A model generated the notes under the pieces. It was not told the origin of the DNA. It did no database searches and was given only the letters and a program-made list of their open reading frames with translations. A DNA stretch of 64,000 bases, from positions 248,001-312,000 of the forward strand of contig CM018608.1 of assembly GCA_009192285.1 (NCBI GenBank). The letters are read 5' to 3'. A program made the position numbers and the translations under genes. This document shows positions 1-10,928 of the stretch, in pieces; the stretch's first letter is position 1, and each line of letters opens with the position of its first letter. The DNA comes from Morchella semilibera (lineage: Eukaryota; Ascomycota; Pezizomycetes; Pezizales; Morchellaceae).

Positions 1-831
1 CTTCCCAGCTCCCACTAAAACCTTCTTCCAACCCTCCGCCACCTCGTCCACGGGATTCCCGTATGCGCCGCACCCCCAAGCCCCCAACACAACATTACTC
101 ACGCCGCCTTTCACCGCAGCCCTCATCACCAGTCTCATCTTCTCCCACATCTGTTCGCGGTCCGCCGAATTCTCATACTTGCCCCCATCGGTCTCTGGAA
201 AGCGGAGAGCTGCGCAGCTAATCACATCGACATAAAATCGGTCCTTTTTCGCCAGATCCTTATTGTCCTCGTCGCGAAATACAAGCACGTCGGGTGTATA
301 CACACACCCGAGCGGTGGTAGCCGATAGTAGTCCTCCCGTAGTGACCAGTACAGCGTCGTCCGCACACACAGCGACTCCTCCTGGCTTTGTGCCCCCGTA
401 AACACCCCCCCGCCCGGGCGTAGCGGCGACGCCATACACAGCACTGCCGTCTTTTCCGGTGCGCTCTTCCCCTGCGGAGGCTCAAAGTGGGAAACGGCGG
501 CAAGGGTGTCGGCGTCGACTATCTGGATGCGGATTCCAGGCGAGGGTACGTCTGCCTCCTTACTACTACTGCTAGGCTCGTGCTCGCGCTCGTCTTTATC
601 CTCCCCGCGCTTGCCTTTAGATCTCTTCTTCTTGGAGGCGTTTCCACCACCACCGGGGTTCACGCGTGGTAGGTCGACGAGGAGATGGGCCGTCTCGATT
701 CCACGGCGGGCGCGGGGGATGGAGTGGAGCAGGGCGGGGACGGTCTTGTGGATTGTTTCTTTTGCGAAGCGCGCGCGCTCGGCGCGGCGGATGCTGCCGG
801 GTTGGACTGGTTCGGTGGCGTCTCGGCCCAT
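1..831 (-). CDS. Bacterial-type poly(ADP-ribose) glycohydrolase (PARG), 3' end cut by window edge
   Basis: An uninterrupted frame runs from an ATG at 831 to the window edge (277 codons seen, no stop). The key sign is GGG at residues 140-142, seven residues, then QEE at 150-152: this is the GGG-x(6-8)-QEE signature of the microbial-type PARG family (TIGR02452/DUF2263-like), whose glutamate hydrolyses O-glycosidic ribose-ribose bonds of poly(ADP-ribose). It follows a RPGGG loop typical of macrodomain-like folds. Further on, the segment around residues 245-265 (NVVLGAWGCGAYGNP) matches the conserved G-A-x-G-C-G-x-x-x-N-P element of this family. Residues 60-95 are a low-complexity Gly/Lys/Ser linker unlike the rest. 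The N-terminus (arginine-rich, ERARFAKETIH) matches the usual start of the family. Likely nuclear or cytosolic removal of ADP-ribose chains. The C-terminal part lies outside the window. Assignment is strong; the biological role in this fungus is inferred. Confidence 0.85.
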   Translation of the reverse strand, partial: MGRDATEPVQPGSIRRAERARFAKETIHKTVPALLHSIPRARRGIETAHLLVDLPRVNPGGGGNASKKKRSKGKRGEDKDEREHEPSSSSKEADVPSPGIRIQIVDADTLAAVSHFEPPQGKSAPEKTAVLCMASPLRPGGGVFTGAQSQEESLCVRTTLYWSLREDYYRLPPLGCVYTPDVLVFRDEDNKDLAKKDRFYVDVISCAALRFPETDGGKYENSADREQMWEKMRLVMRAAVKGGVSNVVLGAWGCGAYGNPVDEVAEGWKKVLVGAGK

Positions 832-1840
832 TGTTTATGGTGCTGGAAGTTGTATTTGAGGTGAGTGGGGTGCACTGTATCGAATCGCGGGGTCAACGAG
901 GTGAGGTGAGGTGAGGTTTAGGTTGTCGCCACTGACGTTTACCAGCATATCATATGTGGGCTGGAGCTAGTTGGGCTCTGATCTTCTAGGTAATTCGAAT
1001 ATGGCAGGCAAAGGCTATCTACGTGAAGATATGTATTGACTGGTATATAATTTAGTAATATACCCACAGCCAAAAATAAATCTACAGATTATCCAGAGCC
1101 TTCAGATCTTTTTGGGTGACAATATTATTACTAATTGTTCCTACTGAGTAGAGGTTCTGTGATCAGGGTGATTGCAGGGATGCGGTATTACTAAGATGCT
1201 TTTGTTGGCGGATCAATCATTGACATTAAGGTTGCTGCCTCTTGGCGTACCATGATCAACCATTGATACATACATGTAGTCTACCCGTGTTCAATTCCTT
1301 CAGCTATGAGTCTATCCATGCACATATATGAATTGTGCCCTCGGAAACTGAATATCTAAAGGAACCATGATAACGAAAAGAAATCCAGGGGCGACATTGA
1401 TGGACAGATGAAATAATTACAACCGCACCGCAGATATATAGATGTACATATACAATTTATATCTTAGAATATACAATGACAAAGAATATTTACCAACAGG
1501 CCACTAAAGCGTTAACATACATGTAGCTTCCATTGAAACACTCCCCCAAATCCATATGTATAAAACGAATACACGGGACGACGCACAAAGTCGAAAAAGT
1601 AGAGTGGAGACAAGCCGAAGACAACAAAAAAGAGCGCCCAGTCTGCCTTCCTTATTTCATACAAGAGTAGCGAAAGTGAATCCCGCTTTGCCAGAGCAGA
1701 ACCCCTATCGCTTACTCGGACTTGTTGATGGGAACAAAATAACAAAATTAGGGGGAGGAGACATCGAAAACAATCACTTGAAAAAACACAAATAAGCTCA
1801 ACAATCAAGTTAGATGAGCCGGGGGAAAATACGAGCTAAA
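832..1840. other. Intergenic region
   Basis: Contains the promoter side of the PARG gene and the 3' side of the next gene on the same strand. A short GAGGT-type tandem run lies at about 897-916, and two copies of the palindrome TACATGTA at 1271 and 1518. No supported gene. Confidence 0.5.
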
Positions 1841-4347
1841 TTACAACTCGACCCCAATGGAGCAAATATGCCCATATGCGTACGGGTCCCTACGAACAAG
1901 TGGAGGCGAACCCCCGGTCCTATTCTCCCGATCCTCGACCTCCTTGCGCTGCCTATCCTCGAGCGCCGACATACCGCACTGCGAGACCTCCCTACCGTTC
2001 CTGTAGAGACGGGCGGTCAAAACGCAGTCCCTGTTTGTCAACGCCCTGTACACCGACCGGAGGGCAAAGATGATTGACCCTGCGGTCTCGGCGGAGTGGA
2101 GGACGAATTCGAAGTGGTCCAGCTTCTCGAACCGCGAGGCCAGGAACTGCAGGACGGTCTGGCTCTCGGCGTATTCGCTGCCGGCTGTTCCCGCTGCCGG
2201 TGGGTTCTGGAGGAAGTCGTCCATGTTCCAGAGCTCCCGTGAGGGGAGGGGGGTGCCGTGGACGTGTGCTCTGCCCTCTCTCCTCAGTTCGGAGGCTGTG
2301 AGGACAGTGTTAGCACATTGGAACCGGGGTTGTTTAGAGGGGAGAGGGTTTTTTTCACTTACTCTCAAGTACATTCACGCACTCTGAAACCACATCTCTG
2401 CGGGTACAAGCGTGACGCTTCGCAAGCAAATCCGAGGAGTAGAAATTGAGGCACTGCTGCCCGTTATGGTAAACGACCACGCCTAGGGCGAATATATCCT
2501 CCATACCGCCAGCACTTGAAGGCCCGAGGCCGCGCGCGAGCTCCATTCCCGCCGCGAAGCGGGAGTTCCCAGCCGGGCAATGATCGAGCGCCACGCAGGT
2601 GAGCTGCATCTCGCTGAGGATCTCGGCCGGTACGGGCGACCTGAAAACATGATCCAGTGGGTCACGGACTGTGCCGATGGCCTCGGGGACATAGCTTTTG
2701 ATACGCTCCTCGACCTGGTTTACCCTGATGCCCCCGCGCCGGCGCAGGGCTAAGCGGGCGCCCGGTGGGCGGGGCGGGGAGGTGTTTCGAGGGGGGGAAC
2801 GGCCCCATGGGGGTGTTGTTGACCGGTCTCGGGGCCTTTTGGCTGGCCTGTCATCTGCAGAAGAATGGTCTCTTCCCCGTTTGAGGCGTGGCTGCGCCAC
2901 TTCTGCTGTTTGTTGTTAGATATGATTACCTTGGGAGCAAAAGGGAATACTTACTGTTGGTATTCTGAGTGTAGACTTCACGTTCGCCTCCAGCTTCAGC
3001 CAATATCCGAACCATCATTCTGCAGCAATCACCATTACCTATGGTTTATTGTTAGTTAGATACGTTGAGCTCTAAAGAATTAAAGGAAATACTGACAGTA
3101 GCGTATTGCGGGGTCTTTTTGGCGTCTGGCTCCTGTTAGAATATCCTGCTCCCACTCGTTATCGATTTTCTCCCACACTGCATCTGCGTCATGGGAAAAC
3201 CTGGGTTCGTTAATGTTGCTTAACGGACCCATAGGAAACCCAAGTCTCTCAATCTCGTCTGGGACATACTCGGGGGCGCTGGGGGCAGCCTCGGAGCTAT
3301 TACCGGGCGCTCCATGGCCTCCTCCCGATTGCAACAATTCTATAATCCACTATTAGAAACCCCAGAATATACAAGAACTAGCGAGGGATATATACCATAT
3401 TCAGAAGCGCCCGGCGGCGAGTAAGGGGGAGACCCTGGCGGGGAGTACGGGGGAGACTTTGGAGGAGAGGGCGGGAAGAAGTCTGGCGGGGAGTACGGGG
3501 GAGATGAACAGCCATGGTCCGCCTCTCCGGAGTTACTACTCTCGCTGCCGTGGTCACTTATCTCGGCGATCACGCGGCGGTGATAAGCCGAGCCATCTCC
3601 CAGCTCCTCGCGGGCCCAGTCGTTCTCGCGGAAACGCGGGCGACCGGTGACGCCTGCAGCGCCACACTCCTCCCCGTAGGGACGACGCTGCTCTCTGCCG
3701 CCCCCGGTACTGCCATGGGAGTCCCATTGGGCTCTTTGGCTTTCGTGGCGGCCGCTAACCCGGGCACCGTGGGGGAGCTCATCATTGTTGCTGCCCGTAC
3801 GCTCTCCTGCGGAGCGAGGGTGGGCAGCGCTCGACGCATGTCCACCCGGGGTATGACACCCATTGGGGCAGCAGCTGCAGCCGGGACCATAGTCAGGGCC
3901 TTCATATAGACTGCGGCCCTGGTATCCCCTGGGCGGTGAGAGACTCCTGCTATCGTAGGAGTGGTCTCGGCCCCGACGGCCACGACCTGCTCTCTCGTCT
4001 TGATGCTTGGGTCTCCCCCCGTCTCTGGCAGGTTCCCCTCCCGGCCCAAAGGGGAAATACTCGGGGGAGGCAATGCCGTGTTGGGGGCCATAGCCTACGG
4101 CGGGGTTTCGCGCATCGGCGGTTTGGCGGGGCTTGGGCCCAAATGGGAAATACTCGGGGGAGGCAAGGCCTACGGCGGGGTCCCCAGCCCTGGTCCGCGC
4201 ATCGGCGGTTTGGCGGGCAAATGGGAAATACTCGGGGGAGGCAATGCCGTGTTGGGGATCAAAGCCTACGGCGGGCCTGGTTCGCGCATCGGCGGTTTGG
4301 CGGGGCTTGTTTCTGGCGCTCCCGAGGGTGGTGTAATTTGGGTTCAT
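1841..4347 (-). CDS. Five-exon protein of unknown function with N-terminal repeats and a Pro/Tyr/Ser tract
   Basis: Exons read by eye: complement(join(1841..2295,2363..2905,2955..3038,3097..3339,3396..4347)), all phases consistent, 758 residues. I do not recognise the family. Residues 1-110 hold three imperfect repeats of about 27-32 residues built on (KP)RQTADAR..PAVG..PQHGIASPEYFPFGP. Residues 110-280 are Arg/Gly/Ser-rich and probably disordered, with a short Cys cluster (CSCCPNGC). Residues about 285-317 are a proline tract of SPPYSPPG units, similar in look to YPP-type tails. The C-terminal 350 residues (exons 3-5) look globular: VPEAIGTVRDPLDHVFRSP, then SIIFALRSVYRAL, and no known motif. 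Introns are 48-67 nt; the donor at 3096 is a weaker GTCAGT but its intron carries a good CTAAC branch site and is needed to keep frame. The short exon 3 is the least sure part. Confidence 0.6.
4044..4306. repeat. Three tandem coding repeats (about 87-92 bp each)
   Basis: Units at roughly 4044-4131, 4132-4219 and 4220-4306 share the blocks GGGAAATACTCGGGGGAGGC, CCTACGGCGGG and GCGCATCGGCGGTTTGGC. They encode the SPEYFPF..RQTADAR repeats of the protein on the minus strand. The middle unit lacks part of the PQHG segment. High identity at the DNA level points to recent copying. Confidence 0.85.
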
Positions 4348-5200
4348 TTTTTTTTTTTGTTTTTCTACTTTTGGTTAGATACGATTTTTATATATAGTAC
4401 ATGCAGTCGTCGAGGGAGATATTTTTTTTTTGGAAATAGTGGTTTTATGGGGAGATTGATCGATACTTACTTGTCTACTTCTATCTACTTGGTGTTGTGG
4501 ATAAGGGACAGGACGAGAGTCGGTGAGGGACAGGACGAGAGTCGGTCGAGGGAGATTGGGTGAAAGCGGGAGAGATAGAGAGCGAGGGGATGGGAGATTT
4601 CAGATCTTGAGTGCAGGTTACCACGCCGTCAATCAATGGGCCCGCGGCAAGATGTAAACACAGCTCGCGTACAGCCCGTGGGTGTTTTAGCAAGAAATCT
4701 TTGCGGGGAACGTTTCCAACCGGCTGCGCTCACACACACAAAGTGGGGAGAAGATGAGATGAGATGGAAGGAGGAGAGAAAGAAGAAGAAGGAGGGAAGA
4801 GCGAGGCAGCTGACCAGAGAAGAGTATTGTGTGGGCCTAGTCTCAGTTTCTTCCCCAGCACTCCATAGAAAGTCTCGCATCACAGCATCTCACTCGCACC
4901 ATTCCCGGCTAGCACAACTTGGAATAGCGGGAGCACAACCCCAACCCCACCCCACCACACCCACCCGTGGCTGGAGGCGCTATGTATGCACGTGCTGTAC
5001 GGAGCACGTGATGTGCGCTCTGAAAAGACGTACCCCGGCGAAAGCCTCCGTGGCGCTGGCCCCCGAATAGGCCTAGCCAGCTGGTGGGTGGGTGGCTTGG
5101 CCCGCACACCGGCGCGGAGACGAGCCCCCGCGCGTGGCAAGGCCCTAGCAGAATACGGTTTGGGATTGCAGGCCCAGAAAAAAGGGGCTAGTTTATCATT

Positions 5201-5237
<37 letters not shown>

Positions 5238-6062
5238 CGTTTCTGGACCTGCAGCTGACCTTGGCGATATAGTAATGGCTTTGAGTCGAGTACATACCAG
5301 GGAAAAGAGTCCACAGTACCTGGTAGGGTTACTGCGAGAGTGGGTTTTCTGACGTGTGTTTTTTTTTGCTGCGTGCACTCTGATCTGGCTTTTGCAGTGG
5401 TTCTACGTACTGTGGCTGGCCTAGGAAGTGTGGGTGCGTGGGGTCCGACAGTGGCTACAGACAGTTGTGACCCGGCCTAGTCCCAACCCAACCCGCACTA
5501 CAGTACTAATCCAACCCCGCAGCCAATTCCATCTAACTACATGTACGTATACCAAGACGGTGGCCGGAGGAGGGGCGTTACATACCGCGTAGTGGCGTTG
5601 TGTCACGCCGTCATTGTTTGGTAATGTTGTGTTGGTTGGATTACCGCATGTACCAGTGAGCCACCGCCAGTCTTGAGGTCGCTGCCTGGAATTGGTTGTT
5701 AGGACGGATTGTGGTCATGGAATATCACTCGTACAGAGATTCGCACATGTCAGCATTTAGATAATTGTGATGCCCACGCTTGATAGTCCTACAGTCCCTC
5801 TGGCGCACCGGATCTTGACGTGGGCTGTCTCAATTGGATTCCTCAGCTCGTCAAATGTGTCTACGGCTCGCGATCATTACAGTCTATAGTCCGCATCACA
5901 ATCCCGAAATACCAATATCAGTCCGGATCCACCAAAATTAACCCCCAACGAGGTCTCCTCTACCTACAACTATACGCCGCCACACTGTCACACCCGCCAC
6001 CTGCACCGCCTCGACATGCACCAACCCATCAACGCAACCCCACCAAACCCAACCACAGCAAG
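4348..6062. other. Intergenic region between divergent genes
   Basis: Shared upstream region of the minus-strand repeat protein and the plus-strand Vma22 gene. It holds poly-T tracts near 4347 and 4421, a GGACAGGACGAGAGTCGGT duplication at about 4505-4545, and a CA microsatellite. No supported gene; the open frames here look non-coding. Confidence 0.5.
5202..5235. repeat. (AC)n microsatellite
   Basis: About 34 bp of pure AC dinucleotide. Confidence 0.95.
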
Positions 6063-6611
6063 ATGTCCACCCCCGACAGCACCCTCGACGAGCTCATGCT
6101 CACCTACCTAGACACACTCGACACCTACCAGACGCAGCGCGCGGCCCTCTCCGCCGCCCTCTCGCGCGGCTTCCTAGCACTCGCCCAGGCAAACTTCAGC
6201 ACCCCCGGCCGCCGCTTCGGCCAAGACTTCTACGACGGGCGCATGTCCGCGCAGCGGGGCGTCGAGGCCACCGCGGCAGCCGACGGCGCCGTCACATTCC
6301 GCGTGCGCAGGATCCCGGAAACACACGGCAAAGACAAAGACTCGGACTCGAAGCCAGACCCCCGCGACCCGCTCCGCTGGTTCGGAATCCTGGTCCCGCC
6401 CGCGCTACGGACCACGCAGGCCGAGTTCGCGGCCAGCGTCGACGCCGCTATCCCGCAGCTGCTCACCACGTTGTCGGCGCTCACGTGTCTGGAGGCGCGC
6501 GTGGCCCGGGCGCGGCTCGACGGCGACCTGTGTACGGCCGCCGGCGGTGTGGCTGCTCAAGATCCCGGTGAGGGGGGTGGGCGCGGGGGTGGCGGAGGTG
6601 AGGGGGTTTAG
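6063..6611 (+). CDS. VMA22: Vma22-like V-ATPase assembly factor (CCDC115 family)
   Basis: Single exon of 182 residues. The N-terminal part (LDELMLTYLDTLDTYQ, then LSRGFLALAQANF) is the predicted coiled coil shared with yeast Vma22 (LLSNYDSTLEQLQKGFQDGYIQLSRSNY in the same layout). The motif GRRFGQDFYDGRM matches Vma22 GNYGEDYWDE, and DPLRWFGILVPPALRTTQAEF matches the family's DPI.MFG.L.P.SLR.SQ.SF block near the C-terminus. Vma22 acts in the ER membrane with Vma12/Vma21 to assemble the Vo sector of the vacuolar H+-ATPase. The last 35 residues are Gly-rich and may be a read-through of a small unrecognised 3' intron (GT-rich sequence at about 6567 onward). ATG at 6063 chosen because the Vma22-like region starts directly after it; upstream in-frame sequence does not look coding. 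Confidence 0.75.
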   Translation: MSTPDSTLDELMLTYLDTLDTYQTQRAALSAALSRGFLALAQANFSTPGRRFGQDFYDGRMSAQRGVEATAAADGAVTFRVRRIPETHGKDKDSDSKPDPRDPLRWFGILVPPALRTTQAEFAASVDAAIPQLLTTLSALTCLEARVARARLDGDLCTAAGGVAAQDPGEGGGRGGGGGEGV

Positions 6612-8809
6612 GTGTGCGTGGGGGGGCGGTTTTTGAGGGGGAGGGGTGGGTGGGGGATTGAGGTAGTTTTAGTTTTAATGGAATGGGGATTGTGATACGG
6701 CGTGTTCTGGTGATGTTGTAGACTGCTTCGTGTCCTGGGACTTGGGCCTGTGAATAACCCTCTAACCATCTCATCTCCCGGCCAATACCAATCTCTACAT
6801 CTTTGGGCCATGTGTATAATCGACGTACGTACGTAGAGACCATCATGCCATAGATATAGCTATAGTTTATACCCTCCGCAATGCAATGATTTGTATGTAC
6901 CCTAAACAAATATCACTTTGAAACATGTATATTTAAGACCCGCTAGCTACCCAGTTCGGTGAGCTGGGACCTCTGTTTCCTACACGGCGGCGCAGCTCTA
7001 GACAGTCCTCTACTTGGCTCGACTTTTAAACAGAGACGTTGTTATGGCCATTGTGCATTGAGCTGTCTAAAACCCCAAGCCGAGCGGTGGCTAGAGTCAA
7101 TATTGTGTTTTATTGATCTCTGTTATCATAGATACATTTGAGTTGTTGATCAGATTCAACACTCATAGGCCACACGCATTAATTAGGCAATAGCCATCTT
7201 ACGGACACTTTTGGGGGGTGGCGGTATGTATTAGAAAATCAGTCTGTAAATATGCATATGCCCTTGGGCTAAAAGTTGTCAAAGTGGCGCCAAGACTGCG
7301 CTGGCAAGGTATTGATTGCTCCGTCGGATTGGGTTGAAGTTCGGAGTGGGCCTTAATCTTCACTACTTTTCTCGGGCTCTCCTCTTAGCAGGGCCGTTTT
7401 TGGTGTTGTCCTGACCTACCACAGTCTCTTATCGGGCTGGTAGAACCATTCAATTGGGCCCCCCGTAGTACCTCTACAGCCACTCTTTAAAGTGTCCGTG
7501 GTCCGGACAGTGCTCGACGTGGCTTACGAACTGAACTCCATAGATAGGGTTGTAGGGAACAAAAGCATCGTATCGGTTTTTAGCCACTATTGGGTTCTTC
7601 ATGCGCGGTTTTATAACTGACATGCCATTTTGGATCTGAGTTAGGGTACTTTTGATATACTTCTGGCGGATGTGCAAGACCTTTCGGGTGAGGGTAAGCA
7701 GTTCGCCGCATTTACCAGTCTTAGATATGCTGTAAAATTCGCACGTTGCTGCTCGGATAAGGCACGCTAATGCATCTTATGGCTGTAGCAACCGACATAG
7801 GATGACATCTTCCTGAAGGTGTAGGTGTTGGTGATATGATTGGGCTGGGTGGATATCATAACGATAAAGGAACCCTATATAGAGAACATGAGATTGGGGA
7901 AAGGTCTCCAAGGGGATTGGTCATTCCATAGGCCTGGGCGCGAGTGGATGGCGAATCGTTGCATATTGACTGATATGGGGATAATAGGATATGGACTGCA
8001 GTAGTACCGCCATAAGGAGTGGTAATGTTCTTTCCATTTATGGTAGGGGGTGTCACAAGGGGGTATAGCCGCTTCATTGTATTATTCTATATGGTACGCT
8101 GCAGTACGGTACATTACGGGACAGTGCTTGATTTCACCAGCGCTTGGATTCGCTGGATTCATTGGATTGGGTGCTGAATTCCCTGCATTCCCTGAATTGG
8201 TTGCCTGGTTGCTGGATCCGCTGCATTCGCGGGGGTTGGGTGCTGAGTCCGCTGGATTGGGTGGAGATGTAGTTAGAGGGCGTAGACATATCCGTCCACA
8301 ACCCTAACCCTATCCTTCTGAGAGTTTTTAAAGTGCCTGATAGAGCCTTATTTGGTGCCTAATTCAAATATCAAAAACAGGCCGATACCCTTACACTGTC
8401 GGTCGGTACAGTACATACCTGATCATCTCTACTGGGCGACTGACTTGCCGGATTGTATGAGAAAATAGTAGACGTGTAAATTATGGAAAAAAGCCCATAG
8501 GCTCAGTACCTCTCACACTAGGAACTCGCGCAACCCACATCTTGATTGTCACTCCAAAGAACACATGGAATTGATTGGGGCTAAAAACCGCTGCCATTTA
8601 TATCCTTGTCCAAGCCTATAAGCCCCTTTGTCCTACTGTTCTGGTTGACATGGCGAGAGTATTGAGGATATCACTCCCATGAGGTTAAAGGTCACATGGT
8701 TTGCCGCCGTAATACGGGGTATGCTATTATGTGCGCGAGAGGCAATGTTGTACTGATGGGCTATACCGATACCCCTAATACCTTACAATACACACAAATC
8801 CAATCTCCC
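6612..8809. other. Intergenic/accessory DNA
   Basis: No gene I can support. An open stretch on the minus strand at 7474-7677 (67 codons, ending in a His/Cys-rich tail) could be a relic exon but has no recognisable match. Holds an imperfect minisatellite (8143-8266) and a telomere-like AACCCTAACCCTA at 8300-8312. Confidence 0.4.
8143..8266. repeat. Imperfect GCTGGATTGGGTGCTGA-type minisatellite
   Basis: Variants of GCTGGATT, GGGTGCTGA and CTGCATTC recur several times in about 125 bp. Degenerate; unit length is not constant. Confidence 0.6.
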
Positions 8810-9542
8810 CTATAACAACTGCACGGCGCGGTGTAGGGGAGTCATCCCCTTCAGGTCGCGAGCCTCCGTGCCCGCCCCTAATTGTATAAGTAAATCCAGA
8901 AATGTCTATCCTATCTCCTAACGCGGCATGGTGTAGCGGCGTCAACCCCTTGAGGTCGCGGGCGTTGATATCAGCGCCGGCGTCTAACAGCCGCATGGCG
9001 GCCACTTCTGCAATGTTGCGGGGCATGCATGCCAACAGGAGCCCCACTGTCAATAAGAGCATCCATGATTTGGGTGTCACCACCACTATTCTGTGTCATC
9101 TGTCGGGCGCAACGGCACTTCACTTGGCAGTACGTCGTGTCAGCTGTGAAATTCTGTACCTGCAAACAACACTGCGAGCGTTAATGGAAACGCCTGCGCT
9201 AATCAAAGCCCGGGCCGCCTCCGGCTTGTAAAGGGTACCACATGCCACCGCGGCATGGAGGGCAGTTTTGCCCCAGAATGTATTACAGCCATTGGCGCCA
9301 TTGATAAGGAGTTGAGCCACCTTCCCCGCTTCGCCTCTACGGACAGATAGGTGGAGGGCGTAAGATCTTAGATAGGAGGCAACCAGGTCTCTCAGCCGAC
9401 GTGATGTTAATGCCAGTGAATGTACATCATACGCATCATGGGTCAAGATCTGAGCTATGTCGAGAATTAGTTCATTTGGCAGAGCAAGCATGACGGCGGT
9501 TTGTAGGATAATCTGATAATCCGTGGTCAGGTTTCTATCCAT
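8810..9542 (-). pseudogene. Decayed F-box/ankyrin-repeat gene
   Basis: Starting at 9542 the frame gives an F-box (LPNELILDIAQILTHD, then LALTSRRLRDLVASYL, about residues 20-60), then ankyrin repeats: YALHLSVRRGEAGKVAQLLI, GKTALHAAVACGT, ARALISAGVSINAR. Further ankyrin pieces follow in other frames: QIMDALIDSGAPV (about 9040-9070), NIAEVAAMRLLDAGADINAR with LKGLTPLHHAAL (about 8925-9015), and LLIQLGAGTEARDLKGMTPL ending in a TAG at 8810-8812. At least three breaks of frame separate these, part of one repeat is missing near 9025, and 9106-9138 appears inverted (see findings). F-box/ankyrin proteins act as substrate adaptors of SCF ubiquitin ligases; this copy is probably dead, unless introns I cannot see restore some joins. 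Confidence 0.75.
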
Positions 9543-9881
9543 TGATTTAAGCCAAGCCCAGCCGGTAATCCCCGCACCTCAAACCGTCCACAGCGGTTCT
9601 CAGTAGGTTTCACAGAGAAATATTATCACATAGGCCTTTTATCATATATTCTTGAGGACCTCTGGTGCTTGCTATATTATAAACAAAGATACTCTATGCG
9701 GTGAGGCTGTAATATGCTACCTGTGCCGAATATCAGACTACATACATACATGCACTACCGCCCGTCCGCATCATCTACAGCTCGGGTCATCTTCTGTTGC
9801 TTATAAACCCTCTGTATAATGACGCCATCATTGGTACCGGGGTAGGAGGAGTCCATACAGCTGGCTGTGCTCTAGGGGAAT

Positions 9882-10765
9882 TTAATACCTCAAATATCTA
9901 ACATTAGGAATACATTCAAATAGTCGGTCAAAGAGCGGTGTCCATATGTGCGACTGGTACCACTTCTCCCGGTTATCGGGGCGGGTGATATTGCCCGTTC
10001 CATAGTCACGTACACTGTACAGACTGTTAGAAGCGAACCAGAAATTGGGGGGGGGGGGAATTACAGCGACGATAGGACATAATGCGCCCACTCCAGGTTT
10101 GCATACTTCTCGCGGCGTTGTGGGCCGTGTATATCTTCTGCCGAAACCGTATAATACGCTCCCTTTTCCAAGATGTCTTTCAAATCATCGACCGTGGACG
10201 TCTGAACCATTGGGTTAGCTAGGAATGTTTATAGCATCAGAGTACCTACATTTAGAAAAACTTTCGTATATTGCTGGAGTGTGTTATCCGGCTCTGGTAA
10301 TTTTTCCACCGCGCCCGTGATTGTGCGCCACTCCTCGTCATCGAACAAACCCCGGATATCATCATCACCAGTATCCACAATAAATGAATGGGCCGGGGAT
10401 TCCCGCACATTGTTGGCTAGGATGTATTGGCCAAGCCTCTCCTCGACAGAGGGCTTGTCGGGTTTGAGAATCCAGAGCTTGTCTTTATCAAGGACGCGGA
10501 GTCTGGCTTGAAAAATGTTAAGCTGCCGTCGTTGGGTGCTATGAAAGAGAGTGTTAGTAAGAGTCAGCATTCTTAAGGTGGGGCGGTACCGGTTATAGTC
10601 CCGCTTTGCCCGTCTCTTCTTCTTCTGGGCGTCCCTCTTGTCGTGAACAATGGAAAACGAGAATCCAGTGACTGTGCTGTTTTGTATGTTTACCTGGCTC
10701 GTGCTGGCGGATGTCCGTCGATTGAAATCCCTAACACGAATGCTGTCGTTATCCTGCCGGAGCAT
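9882..10765 (-). pseudogene. Hypothetical protein gene, apparently interrupted at a G/C homopolymer
   Basis: From ATG 10765 the frame reads 172 codons to a donor at 10249 (exon 10250..10765), then, after a 48-nt intron with a TAGCTAAC branch site, exon 10061..10201 ends in TAA directly before a C-run (12-13 bases on this strand at about 10048-10060). Beyond the run another frame continues coding-like sequence (REKWYQSHIWTPLFDRLFE...NVRYL) to a stop at 9882. The most likely reading is one gene broken by a length change in the homopolymer, which could be real or an assembly error. The N-terminus is Arg/Lys-rich (KKKRRAKRDYNRYR). I do not recognise the family. The segment with W-Y..W.P.FD.LF resembles C-terminal motifs of large fungal accessory families, but that is only an impression. 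Confidence 0.4.
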
Positions 10766-10790
10766 TAGCCTGGACCAAACCCACTGGGCT

Positions 10791-10906
10791 GGGACGCATC
10801 CTTAACACCATACAGACGACGCGGGTCGTATGATGCCCCAGTGGGACCGGTATCGGGATGGGGCGCATCCTTAACAACATAGACGACGCAGGTCATATGA
10901 TGCCCC
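10791..10906. repeat. Two tandem copies of a 47-49 bp unit
   Basis: Copy 1 at 10791-10839 and copy 2 at 10860-10906 share GCGCATCCTTAACA, AGACGACGC and ATGATGCCCC with few differences, separated by about 20 bp. Copy 1 is also bracketed by CCCACTGGG / CCCAGTGGG. Confidence 0.85.
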
Positions 10907-10928
10907 GAAACCGGTGTGACCACCATTA

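Noticed and set aside
5201-5235. CRISPR-like or promoter element at the CA run
   Set aside because: Pure dinucleotide microsatellite; no spacer structure. No CRISPR array occurs in this eukaryotic window.
4880-5314. Minus-strand 144-codon frame
   Set aside because: Contains the antisense of the CA microsatellite (VCVCVCV) and no domain; non-coding.
8902-9231. Plus-strand 109-codon frame with an ankyrin motif
   Set aside because: Only 11 residues look like ankyrin; the rest is antisense of the F-box/ankyrin relic. Better explained by a local inversion.
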